Shown here piece by piece: positions 15,505 through 25,123 of a stretch of DNA of 64,000 nt. Positions within the stretch are counted from its first letter, which is position 1. The number at the start of each line of letters is the position of its first letter. The notes under the pieces were generated by a model, which did no database searches, was not told the origin of the DNA, and saw only the letters and a list, made by a program, of their open reading frames with translations. A program made the translations under genes and the position numbers. The DNA comes from Comamonas avium (GTDB lineage: Bacteria > Pseudomonadota > Gammaproteobacteria > Burkholderiales > Burkholderiaceae_C), in contig NZ_JACSQK010000005.1 of assembly GCF_014836675.1 (NCBI RefSeq), positions 342,629 through 406,628 on the forward strand. Reading direction: 5' to 3'.

Positions 15505-16797
15505 ATGAAAATCTACCGCAGTGCCTTGCTCCGCTTTGCCCCTGATGGCAGCCCCGTGTATGACAGCGACGGGCTGCTGGCGGTAGCGCCAGACGCCAAG
15601 GGCCAGGAGCGGGTGGTTGCAGCAGGCAGCTGGCAGGCGCTGCAAGCGCAGTATGTGAACCAGCCGGGCGCAGCGCTCATCGACCTGCCGGGCCGGCTGA
15701 TTGCCCCCGGTTTTGTGGACATGCACATCCACTACCCGCAAACCGATGTGATTGGCGCGCCGGCCGATGGCTTGCTGCCATGGCTGGAGCACTACACCTT
15801 TCCGCATGAATCGCGCTTTCATGACCGGGCCTATGCCGACAGCGTGGCCACATTCTTTCTGGATGAGTTGCTGCGCAACGGCGTAACCACATCGCTGACC
15901 TTTGCCACCTCGCACCCCGCATCGGTGGATGCCATCATGCATGCCTCACAACAGCGCGGCATGCGCATGATGGCAGGCAAGGTGCTGCAAGACCGCAACA
16001 GCCCGGATGGCGTGCGCGATGACACCGAGCAGGGCTTGATCGATACCGAAAACCTGATTGAACGCTGGCACGGCGTAGACCGTCTGGGCTATGCCATCAC
16101 CCCACGTTTTGCGCCCACCAGCACGCCCGAGCAACTGCGCGGGGCGGGTGAGCTGGCGGCCAAGTACAAAGATGTGTGGGTGCACTCGCACGTTTCAGAA
16201 AACCTTGATGAAATCCGCTGGGTGCGCCAGCTGTATCCGCAAGCGCGCAGCTACCTTGATGTGTACAACGGCTTTGGCCTGATGCGCGAGCGAGCCGTGT
16301 ACGCCCATTGCATCTGGCTGGATGACACCGACCGCGCACTGATGCGCGAAACACGCACGGCTGCGGCCATCAGTCCGACCAGCAACCTGTTCTTGTCCAG
16401 CGGCTACTTTGATTACTTGAAAGCCGATGCTGCAGGCTTGATGTATGGCCTAGCCAGCGATGTGGGCGGCGGCATGAGTTTTTCACCATTTCGCACCATG
16501 CAGGCAGCCTACATCGTAGGCCGTGAGCAGCACAGCAAAGCGGGCTTGAGCCTCAAGCCCGCCCACCTGTGGTGGCAGCACACGGCAGGTGCGGCCAGGG
16601 CGCTGGGCCTGGAGGGTGTGATTGGCAATTTGCAGCCTGGCTGCGAAGCAGATTTTGTTGTCATCAACCCTGCTTGCACCCCGCTGCTGGCGCGCAAGAC
16701 ACAGCAAACCGCATCGCTGGATGAGCTGCTATTTGCCATGATCGTGCTCGGGGATGACCGCTTGATTGAGCAAACCATTGTTTCTCAAGCAAAATAG
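15505..16797 (+). CDS. guaD: Guanine deaminase
   Basis: From ATG 15505 (MKIYRSALLRF) the protein has 430 residues, the usual size. Metal and active-site blocks of the amidohydrolase fold are present: GFVDMHIHYPQTD near 75-87, LRNGVTTSLTFATSHP near 123, VHSHVSENLDEIRWVRQLYP near 228, CIWLDD near 270 and LASDVGGGMSFSPFRTMQAA near 316. It hydrolyses guanine to xanthine and ammonia in the cytosol. An in-frame extension to 15433 is possible but exceeds the family start. Confidence 0.93.
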   Translation: MKIYRSALLRFAPDGSPVYDSDGLLAVAPDAKGQERVVAAGSWQALQAQYVNQPGAALIDLPGRLIAPGFVDMHIHYPQTDVIGAPADGLLPWLEHYTFPHESRFHDRAYADSVATFFLDELLRNGVTTSLTFATSHPASVDAIMHASQQRGMRMMAGKVLQDRNSPDGVRDDTEQGLIDTENLIERWHGVDRLGYAITPRFAPTSTPEQLRGAGELAAKYKDVWVHSHVSENLDEIRWVRQLYPQARSYLDVYNGFGLMRERAVYAHCIWLDDTDRALMRETRTAAAISPTSNLFLSSGYFDYLKADAAGLMYGLASDVGGGMSFSPFRTMQAAYIVGREQHSKAGLSLKPAHLWWQHTAGAARALGLEGVIGNLQPGCEADFVVINPACTPLLARKTQQTASLDELLFAMIVLGDDRLIEQTIVSQAK

Positions 16798-16861
16798 CAC
16801 CATTGCGCTGATATGAAAAGCGCTTCATGCTATACAAAATTCAGCGAAACAGGACACTTTC

Positions 16862-17428
16862 ATGAGCATCATGAGCGACAAATGGATCCGCAAGATGGCG
16901 GAGCAGCACGGCATGATCGAGCCGTTCGAGCCCGGTCAGATTCGCGAAGCCGACGGCAAGAAAATCATCAGCTACGGCACCTCCAGCTACGGCTACGACA
17001 TTCGCTGCGCACGCGAGTTCAAGGTGTTCACCAACATCCACAGCACCGTAGTGGACCCCAAGAATTTTGACGAAAAGAGCTTTGTGGACTTTGAGGGTGA
17101 CTACTGCATCATCCCGCCCAACAGCTTTGCGCTGGCCCGCACGGTGGAGTACTTTCGCATTCCACGCGATGTGCTGACCGTGTGCCTGGGCAAGAGCACT
17201 TATGCGCGCTGCGGCATCATCGTGAATGTGACGCCGTTTGAGCCAGAGTGGGAAGGCTATGTGACGCTGGAGTTTTCCAACACCACGCCACTGCCCGCCA
17301 AGATTTATGCAGGCGAAGGCTGCGCGCAAGTGCTGTTCCTGCAAGGCAATGAGCCGTGCGAAACCAGCTACAAGGACCGTGGCGGCAAGTACCAGGGCCA
17401 GCACGGCGTGACGTTGCCGCGTACTTGA
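16862..17428 (+). CDS. dcd: dCTP deaminase
   Basis: The 188-residue enzyme shows [40 protein letters not shown], the substrate-binding [20 protein letters not shown] block with [20 protein letters not shown], and a [12 protein letters not shown] end, all typical of Dcd. It deaminates dCTP to dUTP for thymidylate synthesis. It follows guaD by 64 bp on the same strand, but the two need not be an operon. A bidirectional terminator follows. Confidence 0.97.
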   Translation: MSIMSDKWIRKMAEQHGMIEPFEPGQIREADGKKIISYGTSSYGYDIRCAREFKVFTNIHSTVVDPKNFDEKSFVDFEGDYCIIPPNSFALARTVEYFRIPRDVLTVCLGKSTYARCGIIVNVTPFEPEWEGYVTLEFSNTTPLPAKIYAGEGCAQVLFLQGNEPCETSYKDRGGKYQGQHGVTLPRT

Positions 17429-17446
17429 TTGGCAAGGTGCTGCCAA

Positions 17447-17480
17447 TAAAAAAAGCGGGCTAAACGGCCCGCTTTTTTTG
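17447..17480. terminator. Bidirectional terminator between dcd and the diguanylate cyclase
   Basis: AAAAAAGCGGGC and GCCCGCTTTTTTT (stem centred at 17455-17472) have A and T tracts on both sides, serving the two convergent genes. Confidence 0.9.
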
Positions 17481-17495
17481 TGGGGCCGCACGGCC

Positions 17496-19190
17496 TCACC
17501 CGGCGCGATGAACCCGGTTGCGGCCAGCGCGTTTGGCCTCGTACAAGGCTTCGTCGCTGCGCTTGATCATGCTGTGCAGATCATCGGAGGCCTCTTCGCT
17601 GCGCAAGCTGCTCACGCCAGCGCTGACAGTGATGTGGCCCACTGTCGGTATGGGAGTGCGTTCAATACTCTCTAGAAGTTCCTGGGCCAGTTGCTGTGCT
17701 GCACTGGCGCTGGTGTCGGGCAGCAGCAGTGCAAATTCCTCACCGCCAATGCGTGCGACGATGTCTGCTTGGCGCGTGCGCTGGCGCAGGATGTCTGCCA
17801 GATTGGCCAAGACGCTGTCCCCGGCATCGTGGCCAAACTGATCGTTGACGGATTTGAAGAAGTCAATATCCAGGCTGATCATGCTCAAGGGGCGGCCACT
17901 GCGGCGTGCCAGGGCCAAAGCCAGGGTGGCCTGGGTGTCAAAGCCGCGGCGATTGAGAAGCTGGGTGAGTGCATCGGTATTGGCCTGGCGCTGCAATTCG
18001 GCATTGGCTGCTTGTAGCTCCTGCGTGCGTCGATGAACCTGCTTTTGCATTTCTTCATTGGCGCGCAGCAACTGCGCTGTCATGCCCGACAAGGCCTGAG
18101 AAAGCTTGAAGACTTCACGGTTGCTGTGAAGCAGGGGGATGCTGGCGTGCGTGTGGGCCTGAATCTGGCTGGCAGCCTGGGCCAGTTGCTTCAAGTCATC
18201 GCTCACATGTCTTGCCAGGGTCCAGGCGACCAAGGCAGTCAGCAAGCCTGCAATGCCAGCAAAGCCAAGGGACAGCCACAGCATGCGGTTGGCGTCTGCG
18301 TAGGCAGCTTCAACCGGTTGGCGTGCCACGATCCACCAGCCCAGATCATTGGCCGGGCTGGGTGTGGGAAGCTGCACAGCGGAGGTGAGAAAAGGCTGCG
18401 CCCGATCTTTCCATTGCACCAGGTTGGCATTGGGGCTGTTGCGCTCCATCGCCTCGGGCAGGGTCTGCTCAAGCCTTGTGTAAGGGGCCGTAGCGCCATC
18501 GGGGGCGTAGATCAACGTACCTGCTTTATCAAAGATGAAAATGCTTTGCTGGTTGTTTTTTGCCGCACCTTGCTGCAGCCGCTCGACCGCATCGCGCGCC
18601 CAGTCCCAGCTGCTGTGAATGCCCAGAACACCCAGTAAAGAGCCATCAGGGCCTTGGATCGGCGCAGCAAAGTCCACCACACGCAGTGCTTGTGCAGATG
18701 CATCTGCAGATTTTTGCAGCAATTGAGTCAGTTGCTGGGATGTGTAGACCTGGCTGATGAACGGGCCACTTTGTGCGTACTGAAACCAAGGGCGTTGCGA
18801 GACATCTGTGCCCTGCAGCAAATGGTCTGTGGCGTTTTGCACGGTCCCGTGGACATCGGCAACCCCAATCCATACGTTATGAGGATTGATGTGCTGCATG
18901 CGGGCCAGCATATCGGCTACGCCGCGTGAGGCCAAACCCTGTTCCCACAATTCTTTGGATGTAGCCAGTACCTGCGCACGGCGGCTTTGCTGCTGCAAAT
19001 CTTGCTGCAGCATCGTGGCGGTATTGCTGGCCACGATATGCAAGGCAGTAGCGGCTTGTTGCTGCAAACGCCATTTCAGAAATTCACCCGCCAGTAAACA
19101 AAGCACCACGGCCAGAAATACCGAAAAACCACCAAATACCAGCGCAATTTGAGTTCGAAGGCTGCGGTAGGGTGGGTCGGTTTGGGGCAT
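17496..19190 (-). CDS. Diguanylate cyclase with periplasmic CACHE sensor
   Basis: ATG 19190 gives 564 residues; a GTG at 19208 is possible. TM1 (ALVFGGFSVFLAVVLCLLAG) and TM2 (MLWLSLGFAGIAGLLTALVA, about 300-320) bracket a periplasmic double-CACHE-like domain (NVWIGVADVHGTVQNATDHL, GTDVSQRPWFQYAQSGPFIS). A HAMP-like segment and a coiled coil (NEEMQKQVHRRTQELQAANA) lead to a GGDEF domain with an intact RIGGEEF active site. RQAD five residues upstream is an RxxD inhibitory site. It should make c-di-GMP in response to an external ligand, favouring biofilm. Single gene, convergent with dcd. Confidence 0.95.
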   Translation of the reverse strand: MPQTDPPYRSLRTQIALVFGGFSVFLAVVLCLLAGEFLKWRLQQQAATALHIVASNTATMLQQDLQQQSRRAQVLATSKELWEQGLASRGVADMLARMQHINPHNVWIGVADVHGTVQNATDHLLQGTDVSQRPWFQYAQSGPFISQVYTSQQLTQLLQKSADASAQALRVVDFAAPIQGPDGSLLGVLGIHSSWDWARDAVERLQQGAAKNNQQSIFIFDKAGTLIYAPDGATAPYTRLEQTLPEAMERNSPNANLVQWKDRAQPFLTSAVQLPTPSPANDLGWWIVARQPVEAAYADANRMLWLSLGFAGIAGLLTALVAWTLARHVSDDLKQLAQAASQIQAHTHASIPLLHSNREVFKLSQALSGMTAQLLRANEEMQKQVHRRTQELQAANAELQRQANTDALTQLLNRRGFDTQATLALALARRSGRPLSMISLDIDFFKSVNDQFGHDAGDSVLANLADILRQRTRQADIVARIGGEEFALLLPDTSASAAQQLAQELLESIERTPIPTVGHITVSAGVSSLRSEEASDDLHSMIKRSDEALYEAKRAGRNRVHRAG

Positions 19191-19421
19191 GAATCTTTTG
19201 GTGGGCACAGGGCAAGTTAAACGTCAGGGCCGCAGCAGCGTTGGTGCGATATGCAGTGTTTGCAAAAAAAGGCTGGAGCGTCAAGTGGCGTGCTTGTCAG
19301 TCAAGAACCCTTGGCAGGTGGTGGCTGTATATGAAAGTCCTACAACGACTTGGCATGCATCACGCTACGCAGCGTGCAAGCGAAAAACTAGCATTCACGC
19401 ATTGCATGACGGACTTTTGAT

Positions 19422-19652
19422 ATGAGCGAGCACAAACTGAATCACGTGTTTTTTAGTCTGTTGTTGCGTGGCTGTCTTTTTTTTGGTGCAGCTGTCTTGC
19501 TGGTTTGGCAATTCATCACATTCATGGACGTTGTACAGATGCACACTGCACGGGCGCAGAATGTGAGCCGCTCCGCCAGCTGGTCCAACCAGCCTGTGGG
19601 AACGATGCCGCAGGCGTCGCACGAGCAAGAGCAGGCGACGCAGCACGAATGA
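19422..19652 (+). CDS. Small single-span membrane protein
   Basis: The 76-residue protein has one hydrophobic segment (LLLRGCLFFGAAVLLVWQFI, about 14-33) and a polar, Gln/Ser/His-rich tail. No family recognised. It precedes the zinc peptidase gene on the same strand by 64 bp and may share its transcript. Confidence 0.5.
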   Translation: MSEHKLNHVFFSLLLRGCLFFGAAVLLVWQFITFMDVVQMHTARAQNVSRSASWSNQPVGTMPQASHEQEQATQHE

Positions 19653-19716
19653 CAATGAATACAGATACAGGTATGCCGCGCGCAGCGCTACCTCGGGGTG
19701 TCCAGGAGAAACAACG

Positions 19717-20586
19717 ATGAAATGGGAAGGCAATCGCCAGTCGGACAACGTGGAAGACCGGCGCAGTGGCGGCGGTGGGGCACCCATGCTGGGTGGCCGC
19801 AATATCGGGATCGGTACGATCGTGATTGCGCTGATCGGAGGCTGGGTGCTGGGTGTGAACCCATTGACGATTTTGGGCGTTATCAGTGGCGGCGGTATGC
19901 CTGCGACGCAGCAGCAAGCACCAGCGCAAGCGCCTCCGGCCAATGACACCATGGCTAAGTTCGTATCTACCGTGCTGGCGGATACGGAAGATGTGTGGAC
20001 GCAAATTTTTAGACAAGGCGGGGCAACTTATCAGGACCCTCGACTGGTCCTGTTCCGCGGTGCCATTGCTACGGCATGTGGCACAGGCCAGTCAGCCATG
20101 GGGCCCTTTTACTGTCCGGGCGATCAAAAAGTCTATATTGACCTGTCCTTTTATGATCAGCTGAAAAACCAGCTGGGCGCACCTGGTGACTTTGCGCAGG
20201 CGTATGTGATTGCGCATGAGGTCGGTCACCATGTGCAGAATCTGCTGGGTATCTCTGGCCAAGTGGATCAAATGCGGGGGCGTGTCAGCAAGGTGGAATA
20301 CAACAAGCTGTCCGTCAAGCTGGAGCTGCAGGCAGATTGTCTGGCCGGTGTGTGGGCGCACCATGCAGACAGTCAGCGCCAAATTCTTGAGCAGGGAGAT
20401 GTTCAGGAGGCCATGAACGCCGCTGCAAAAATTGGTGACGATGCATTGCAGAAGGCGCAGACTGGCCAGATCGTGCCAGACAGCTTTACGCACGGCAGCA
20501 GTGCACAGCGTCAGCGCTGGTTTAAAACCGGTTTACAGACAGGATCCGTGCAGTCATGTGACACTTTTTCTGCCAGCAGCTTGTAG
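19717..20586 (+). CDS. ypfJ: YpfJ-type membrane-anchored zinc metallopeptidase
   Basis: The 289-residue protein has AGGAG before ATG, an N-terminal KWEGNRQSDNVEDRR signature, one TM (GIGTIVIALIGGWVLGV, about 30-46) and the zinc motif HEVGHHVQNLLG near 168 with ELQADCLAGVWAHH near 205 supplying the third ligand. This is the neutral zinc metallopeptidase family PF04228. Substrates are unknown. It is usually a single conserved gene in proteobacteria, as here. Confidence 0.92.
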   Translation: MKWEGNRQSDNVEDRRSGGGGAPMLGGRNIGIGTIVIALIGGWVLGVNPLTILGVISGGGMPATQQQAPAQAPPANDTMAKFVSTVLADTEDVWTQIFRQGGATYQDPRLVLFRGAIATACGTGQSAMGPFYCPGDQKVYIDLSFYDQLKNQLGAPGDFAQAYVIAHEVGHHVQNLLGISGQVDQMRGRVSKVEYNKLSVKLELQADCLAGVWAHHADSQRQILEQGDVQEAMNAAAKIGDDALQKAQTGQIVPDSFTHGSSAQRQRWFKTGLQTGSVQSCDTFSASSL

Positions 20587-20696
20587 CAAAAATGCGCTTA
20601 AAGTGAGGTTTTATTTCCACGGAATCCGCCAAGAAACGCTGGATTTAAAGACCTCACAAGGAGCTTGGCGTTCACAGTGCGACAATAGCACCCTCA

Positions 20697-22109
20697 ATGA
20701 CAAGTTCTTTTTCCTCTTTACTCTTGGCGGAGCCTCTGGCACGCGCCGTGGCCGAAATGGGCTACGAGTCCATGACCCCCATCCAGGCCCAGGCGATTCC
20801 GGTGGTTTTAACCGGCAAGGATGTGATGGGAGCAGCGCAAACTGGCACGGGTAAGACCGCTGCTTTTTCGCTGCCACTGCTGCAACGTCTGATGCGGCAT
20901 GAGAACACCTCGGCATCTCCAGCCCGTCACCCGGTTCGTGCTCTGGTGCTATTGCCAACGCGTGAGCTGGCCGATCAGGTGGCTCAGCAAATTGCGCTGT
21001 ATGCAAAGCACACCAAGCTGCGCAGCACCGTGGTTTTTGGCGGTATGGATATGAAGCCCCAGACGCTGGAGCTGAAAAAAGGCGTGGAGGTCTTGGTGGC
21101 AACGCCGGGCCGTCTGCTGGACCATATTGAAGCCAAGAATGTGGTGCTCAATCAAGTTGAATATGTGGTGCTCGACGAGGCCGACCGCATGCTGGACATC
21201 GGGTTCCTGCCTGATTTGCAGCGCATCTTGAGCCATTTGCCCAAGACACGCACTACGCTGCTGTTCAGTGCGACGTTCTCGCCAGAAATCAAGCGTCTGG
21301 CTGGCAGCTACCTGCAAGACCCGGTCACCATTGAAGTCGCTCGCCCCAATGAGACGGCCTCGACGGTCGAGCAGCGCTTCATTGCTGCCAATGACGACGA
21401 CAAGCGCCGTGCCATCTGTGAAGTGCTGAAAGAGCGTGGCATTCGCCAGGCTTTCATCTTCTCCAACAGCAAGCTGGGATGCGCCCGCTTGACCCGTGCT
21501 CTGGAGCGCGATGGCTATCGTGCAACCGCTTTGCATGGCGACAAGAGCCAGGATGAGCGTTTGAAGGCGCTGGAAGCTTTCAAGCAAGGCGAAATGGACT
21601 TGTTGGTGTGTACCGACGTGGCTGCACGTGGTCTGGACATCAAAGATGTGCCTGCCGTGTTCAACTACGACGTGCCATTCAACGCCGAAGACTATGTGCA
21701 CCGCATTGGCCGCACTGGCCGTGCTGGCGCGACCGGTCTGGCAGTGACCATGGTGGGTAGCTCGGATGCCAAATTGGTGGCTGATATCGAGAAGCTGATC
21801 AAGAAAAAGATCACTGTCGAAACCATTCAACTGTCTGATACACGCCGTTTCCGTGACCGTGACAGCCAGCGCGAAGTCGCAGGCCGTGAAGAGGTGCAGC
21901 GCAGTGCTTCGGTACAAGGCACCCGCCCTATGCGTGGTGCGCGCCCTGTGCGCAGTGCTCCGGCAGATCCCTTCTTTGATAAGCCCTATCAGGAGCGTGA
22001 GTCCTATACCCCTGCATGGGATGCCAGCCCTGCTGCGCCCAAAGCAGCTGCGGGTGTGAAGTCCAAACGCAAGGTTGCAGCTTTGTTCAAGCCCATGGGG
22101 AGCTTCTAA
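20697..22109 (+). CDS. rhlE: DEAD-box RNA helicase, RhlE type
   Basis: The 470-residue helicase has all core motifs: Q motif (YESMTPIQAQAIP near 23-35), AQTGTGKTAAF (I), PTRELADQV (Ia), TPGRLLDHIE, DEADRMLDIGF (II), SATFSPEIK (III), IIFSN-like FIFSNSK (IV), CTDVAARGLDI (V) and HRIGRTGRAG (VI). The C-terminus is a basic, low-complexity tail ending in SKRKVAALFKPMGSF. RhlE proteins remodel rRNA and mRNA during ribosome assembly and decay, often in the cold. Transcribed alone, convergent with apaH. Confidence 0.92.
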   Translation: MTSSFSSLLLAEPLARAVAEMGYESMTPIQAQAIPVVLTGKDVMGAAQTGTGKTAAFSLPLLQRLMRHENTSASPARHPVRALVLLPTRELADQVAQQIALYAKHTKLRSTVVFGGMDMKPQTLELKKGVEVLVATPGRLLDHIEAKNVVLNQVEYVVLDEADRMLDIGFLPDLQRILSHLPKTRTTLLFSATFSPEIKRLAGSYLQDPVTIEVARPNETASTVEQRFIAANDDDKRRAICEVLKERGIRQAFIFSNSKLGCARLTRALERDGYRATALHGDKSQDERLKALEAFKQGEMDLLVCTDVAARGLDIKDVPAVFNYDVPFNAEDYVHRIGRTGRAGATGLAVTMVGSSDAKLVADIEKLIKKKITVETIQLSDTRRFRDRDSQREVAGREEVQRSASVQGTRPMRGARPVRSAPADPFFDKPYQERESYTPAWDASPAAPKAAAGVKSKRKVAALFKPMGSF

Positions 22110-22115
22110 CAAGTC

Positions 22116-22170
22116 GCTGCAGCCATAAAAAGAACCACGCCATTGAGCGTGGTTTTTTTATGGCTGCAGC
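22116..22170. terminator. Long bidirectional terminator rhlE/apaH
   Basis: A nearly perfect 55-bp palindrome: outer arms GCTGCAGCCAT...ATGGCTGCAGC and an inner stem AACCACGC/GCGTGGTT with A and T tracts. It serves both convergent genes and is longer than most terminators here. Confidence 0.92.
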
Positions 22171-22176
22171 TTGGGC

Positions 22177-23022
22177 TTAACCGGGTTTTTGAGCTTGTTC
22201 GCAATGAATCTGGTGCAAACGCCGTTCTTCAAAATCACTGCCAATTTCCATGGCGCTGAGGCAGCCACCCCAGACACAGCCGGTATCCAGTGCCATGAGA
22301 TTGGGGCGGTTCATCAGTCCTAATGTTGACCAGTGGCCAAAAGCAATAATGTCATTCATTGTTTTTCGCTCAGGGCATTCAAACCAGGGGATTAATCCTG
22401 CAGGGGCTGCATCAGCAGATTCAGAGCTTTCAAAATCCATCACACCATCGGTGCTGCAGAAGCGAATGCGTGTCAGCGCATTCACAATCACGCGCAGCCT
22501 GTCTGCGCCAGACAATTGCGAATCCCACTGATTGGGGGTGTTGCCATACATATGCATGAGAAATTCTGGCAGGGCATCGCTTTTGATCTGCTGGTGTACT
22601 TCATCGGCCAGTGCTAGCGTGTCTGCAAGACTCCATTGAGGCAATACACCCGCATGCACCATCAATAATCTCTGGCCTGAAGCACTCTCTAGGCAGCGCG
22701 CCAATGGTTGCTGTGAAACCCAGTGCAATAAGTCAGATCGGTCGGGTGCATTCAAAATACTCTGCAGCGTGTCACGTTTGCCTGGTTTGCGAACACCATA
22801 AGCACTGGCCAGCAGGTGCAGGTCATGGTTGCCCAGCAAGGGTTTGACGGCATCACCTAGCTGCATGCAGCGGCGCAGGACTTCGGCAGACGCAGGCCCC
22901 CGATTGATCAGATCTCCCAGTAAATACAGAGTGTCGCGGCTGGGTGAGAACGAAATCTGGTGGAGCAGCTTTTCCAAAGCACTGTCGCACCCCTGGATGT
23001 CACCAATTAAGTAAGTGGACAC
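22177..23022 (-). CDS. apaH: Symmetrical diadenosine tetraphosphatase
   Basis: The 281-residue protein from GTG 23022 has the metallophosphatase motifs GDIQGC (about 7-12), LLGDLINRGP (about 34-43), LLGNHDLHLLA (about 62-72), MVHAGVLPQW and FGHWSTLG. ApaH hydrolyses Ap4A to two ADP; in bacteria it also removes Np4 caps from RNA. Single gene. The GTG start lacks a strong ribosome site. Confidence 0.95.
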   Translation of the reverse strand: MSTYLIGDIQGCDSALEKLLHQISFSPSRDTLYLLGDLINRGPASAEVLRRCMQLGDAVKPLLGNHDLHLLASAYGVRKPGKRDTLQSILNAPDRSDLLHWVSQQPLARCLESASGQRLLMVHAGVLPQWSLADTLALADEVHQQIKSDALPEFLMHMYGNTPNQWDSQLSGADRLRVIVNALTRIRFCSTDGVMDFESSESADAAPAGLIPWFECPERKTMNDIIAFGHWSTLGLMNRPNLMALDTGCVWGGCLSAMEIGSDFEERRLHQIHCEQAQKPG

Positions 23023-23260
23023 TTTCTTTGCTTTCTTTGTAATTCAAGAGGAATACATCATTTGCAATGACTGGTATTCAATAGGCGTAGTGTAAATTGC
23101 AGATCAGGAATCTCAGTGGCACACAGCGTGCAGCAAGAGAAATTGAATAAAACTTTCCTATTAAATAATGGGGTTTTTATTTTTTATTAATACTTGTGTG
23201 TGCATTCATGAAAACACATTGGTATATATAATTTTTGCACCTAACTAAAGGAAGTACGAC

Positions 23261-23551
23261 ATGAGCTCTTATAAAGATCTTTTGAAGCAACGTGAAGCAC
23301 TCGAAAAGCAAATCCAAGAAGCGCGCAAGCGTGAGTTGGCTGAAGCTGTCAGCAAGGTGCGTGGGTTGATTGATGAGTATGGTCTGAGTGCTGCAGACGT
23401 ATTTCCTGCCGCGCGCTCGGCGCGCAGTAGTTCCGCTGGTTCCAAAGTTGCGCCTAAATACAAGAATCCTCAAACAGGTGAAACATGGACAGGGCGTGGT
23501 AAAGCCCCAAAATGGATTCAAGACCAGGACCGCAGCAAGTTTGAAATCTAA
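23261..23551 (+). CDS. H-NS-like nucleoid protein
   Basis: The 96-residue protein has AAGGA 8 bases before ATG. An N-terminal coiled coil for oligomerisation (LLKQREALEKQIQEARKREL) is joined by a Ser/Ala-rich linker to the C-terminal DNA-binding block KYKNPQTGETWTGRGKAPKW, the H-NS/BpH3/HvrA signature. These proteins silence AT-rich foreign DNA such as the acyltransferase module and phage islands in this window. The 240-bp upstream region is strongly AT-rich and has a TATAAT at 23227-23232, a possible -10 box. Confidence 0.93.
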   Translation: MSSYKDLLKQREALEKQIQEARKRELAEAVSKVRGLIDEYGLSAADVFPAARSARSSSAGSKVAPKYKNPQTGETWTGRGKAPKWIQDQDRSKFEI

Positions 23552-23556
23552 AGAGT

Positions 23557-23587
23557 CTAAAAAAACCCGCAGTAGCGGGTTTTTTTA
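23557..23587 (+). terminator. Terminator after the H-NS-like gene
   Basis: AAAAAAACCCGC-AGTA-GCGGGTTTTTTT starts 6 bases after the stop codon; A and T tracts on both sides make it potentially bidirectional. Confidence 0.9.
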
Positions 23588-23908
23588 TGTGCCCACCGAC
23601 ATGGCGTTGTCATTTTTAGATAGACAGCAGATGACCTTCTAGAGTGGTTGATACCGTCCGGAAAATTAAAGGTTTGCGGTGAATGCGAAGCCACAAGTAG
23701 CTCGTCGCGCACCATACGCTGCACGCTCAAGTGCGACGAAGCAAGGCCGCGATGTATCAAGGATGGAGCCTATGGCTTTTGGGCACAAGTGTGTAGCGCT
23801 GGGTGTTGGGGGGAGCTTGCTTAAATACTGAGCAGATTTTGCGGCGTATCAGATTTATCTGTCTCTGTGAGTGCACGCCTCACGTATTTCAGCGCCACAA
23901 TTTGGCGC
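23588..23908. other. 321-bp intergenic stretch, no gene recognised
   Basis: All frames are short or interrupted and none resembles a known protein. It separates the H-NS gene from the monooxygenase and should hold the promoter of the latter. I see no clear dyad or promoter boxes. Confidence 0.4.
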
Positions 23909-25120
23909 ATGAGAAAACAAGTACTGATTGCTGGTGGCGGTATTGCCGGTATGGCGGCTGCATTGGGTGCATCACATGCGGGCTGGGATGCACGCTTGTT
24001 TGAACGTTCGCCCCAATTTTCTGAAGTGGGCGCGGGGGTGCAGCTGGGGCCGAACGTGGTGCGACGTTTGCAGGCCTGGGGCTTGCAAAAAGCTTTGCAG
24101 CAAGTGGTTGCATTGCCCCAGCAACTGGTGGCACGCAGTGGCATCAACGGAAAAGTTCTGGCCAGTGCGCCGCTGGGGCAGTCCATGGTGGAGCGTTATG
24201 GCGCAGCCTACGTCACGATTCACCGCGCTGACTTGCACGGTGTATTGCACCAGGCGGCGCAGCAGCGCGCAGACATCTTTATCAACCCAGGGCAAGAAGT
24301 GAGTGAGTTGCTGGGGGCAGAGCGTGTCACCACCATTCGAACTTCGGCCAACAAGGTGGTGGAAGGTGATGCGCTGATGCTGGCCGATGGCGTATGGAGC
24401 AAATTGCGTGGTCCCCTGCTGGGCGACAGCAGCCGCCCGCGTGTGTCGGGGCACCTGGCATACCGCGCACTGCTGCCTATGGCAGACGTGCCTGTGGGCT
24501 GGCGCAGCAATGAGGTGACTGTATGGCTGGGCCCACGCATGCACGCGGTGCATTACCCGGTGCGGCGTGGAGAAATGATGAACATCGTGGTCATCATTGA
24601 AGGGCCTGCGCCGCAAGATATGGAGCATTGGGACCATGCCGCCAATGCGCAGGCGCTGGAGCAGGCGCTCAGGCATTGCTCGAGCAATTTGCAGGATCTT
24701 GTGCGCAGTGTGCCCGCTGCCGGTGGACAGTGGCGGCTGTGGCCCTTGTCAGACCGAGCCCCTTTGCAGGGGCCAGAAGGCATGGCCAGGGGATTGGTCG
24801 GTTTGATTGGCGATGCTGCGCACCCGATGCGGCCTTATCTGGCACAAGGTGCGGGCATGGCGATTGAAGATGCGGCAGAGCTGCAGCGCGCACTGGCGAT
24901 GGATGATCTGGAGGTGGAGCTGCGCCTGCGCCGCTACGCCATCAACCGCTGGGAGCGCAATGCACGCGTGCAGGCGCGCTCCATTCGCAATGGCAATATC
25001 TTTCATGCCACCGGGCCTGTGCGCTGGGGGCGCGATCTGACCATGCGCATGCTCGGCAGCCAGCTGATGGATTTGCCGTGGCTGTACCGGGGCGATGGCT
25101 CCAGCGCCAGCAGCTTGTAG
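23909..25120 (+). CDS. FAD-dependent aromatic monooxygenase (salicylate hydroxylase-like)
   Basis: From ATG 23909 (MRKQVLIAGGGIAGMAAALG) the 403-residue protein begins at the FAD Rossmann motif GxGxxG. GPNVVRRLQAWGL near 48-60 and the second FAD motif GDAAHPMRPYLAQGAGMAIE near 297-316 follow, with a DG fingerprint (LADGVWSKLRG near 152). This is class A flavoprotein monooxygenase layout (salicylate 1-hydroxylase, 3-hydroxybenzoate 6-hydroxylase). The substrate cannot be read from sequence. Its stop is 3 bp from that of the convergent MFS carrier, which may import the substrate. Confidence 0.88.
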   Translation: MRKQVLIAGGGIAGMAAALGASHAGWDARLFERSPQFSEVGAGVQLGPNVVRRLQAWGLQKALQQVVALPQQLVARSGINGKVLASAPLGQSMVERYGAAYVTIHRADLHGVLHQAAQQRADIFINPGQEVSELLGAERVTTIRTSANKVVEGDALMLADGVWSKLRGPLLGDSSRPRVSGHLAYRALLPMADVPVGWRSNEVTVWLGPRMHAVHYPVRRGEMMNIVVIIEGPAPQDMEHWDHAANAQALEQALRHCSSNLQDLVRSVPAAGGQWRLWPLSDRAPLQGPEGMARGLVGLIGDAAHPMRPYLAQGAGMAIEDAAELQRALAMDDLEVELRLRRYAINRWERNARVQARSIRNGNIFHATGPVRWGRDLTMRMLGSQLMDLPWLYRGDGSSASSL

Positions 25121-25123
25121 GCG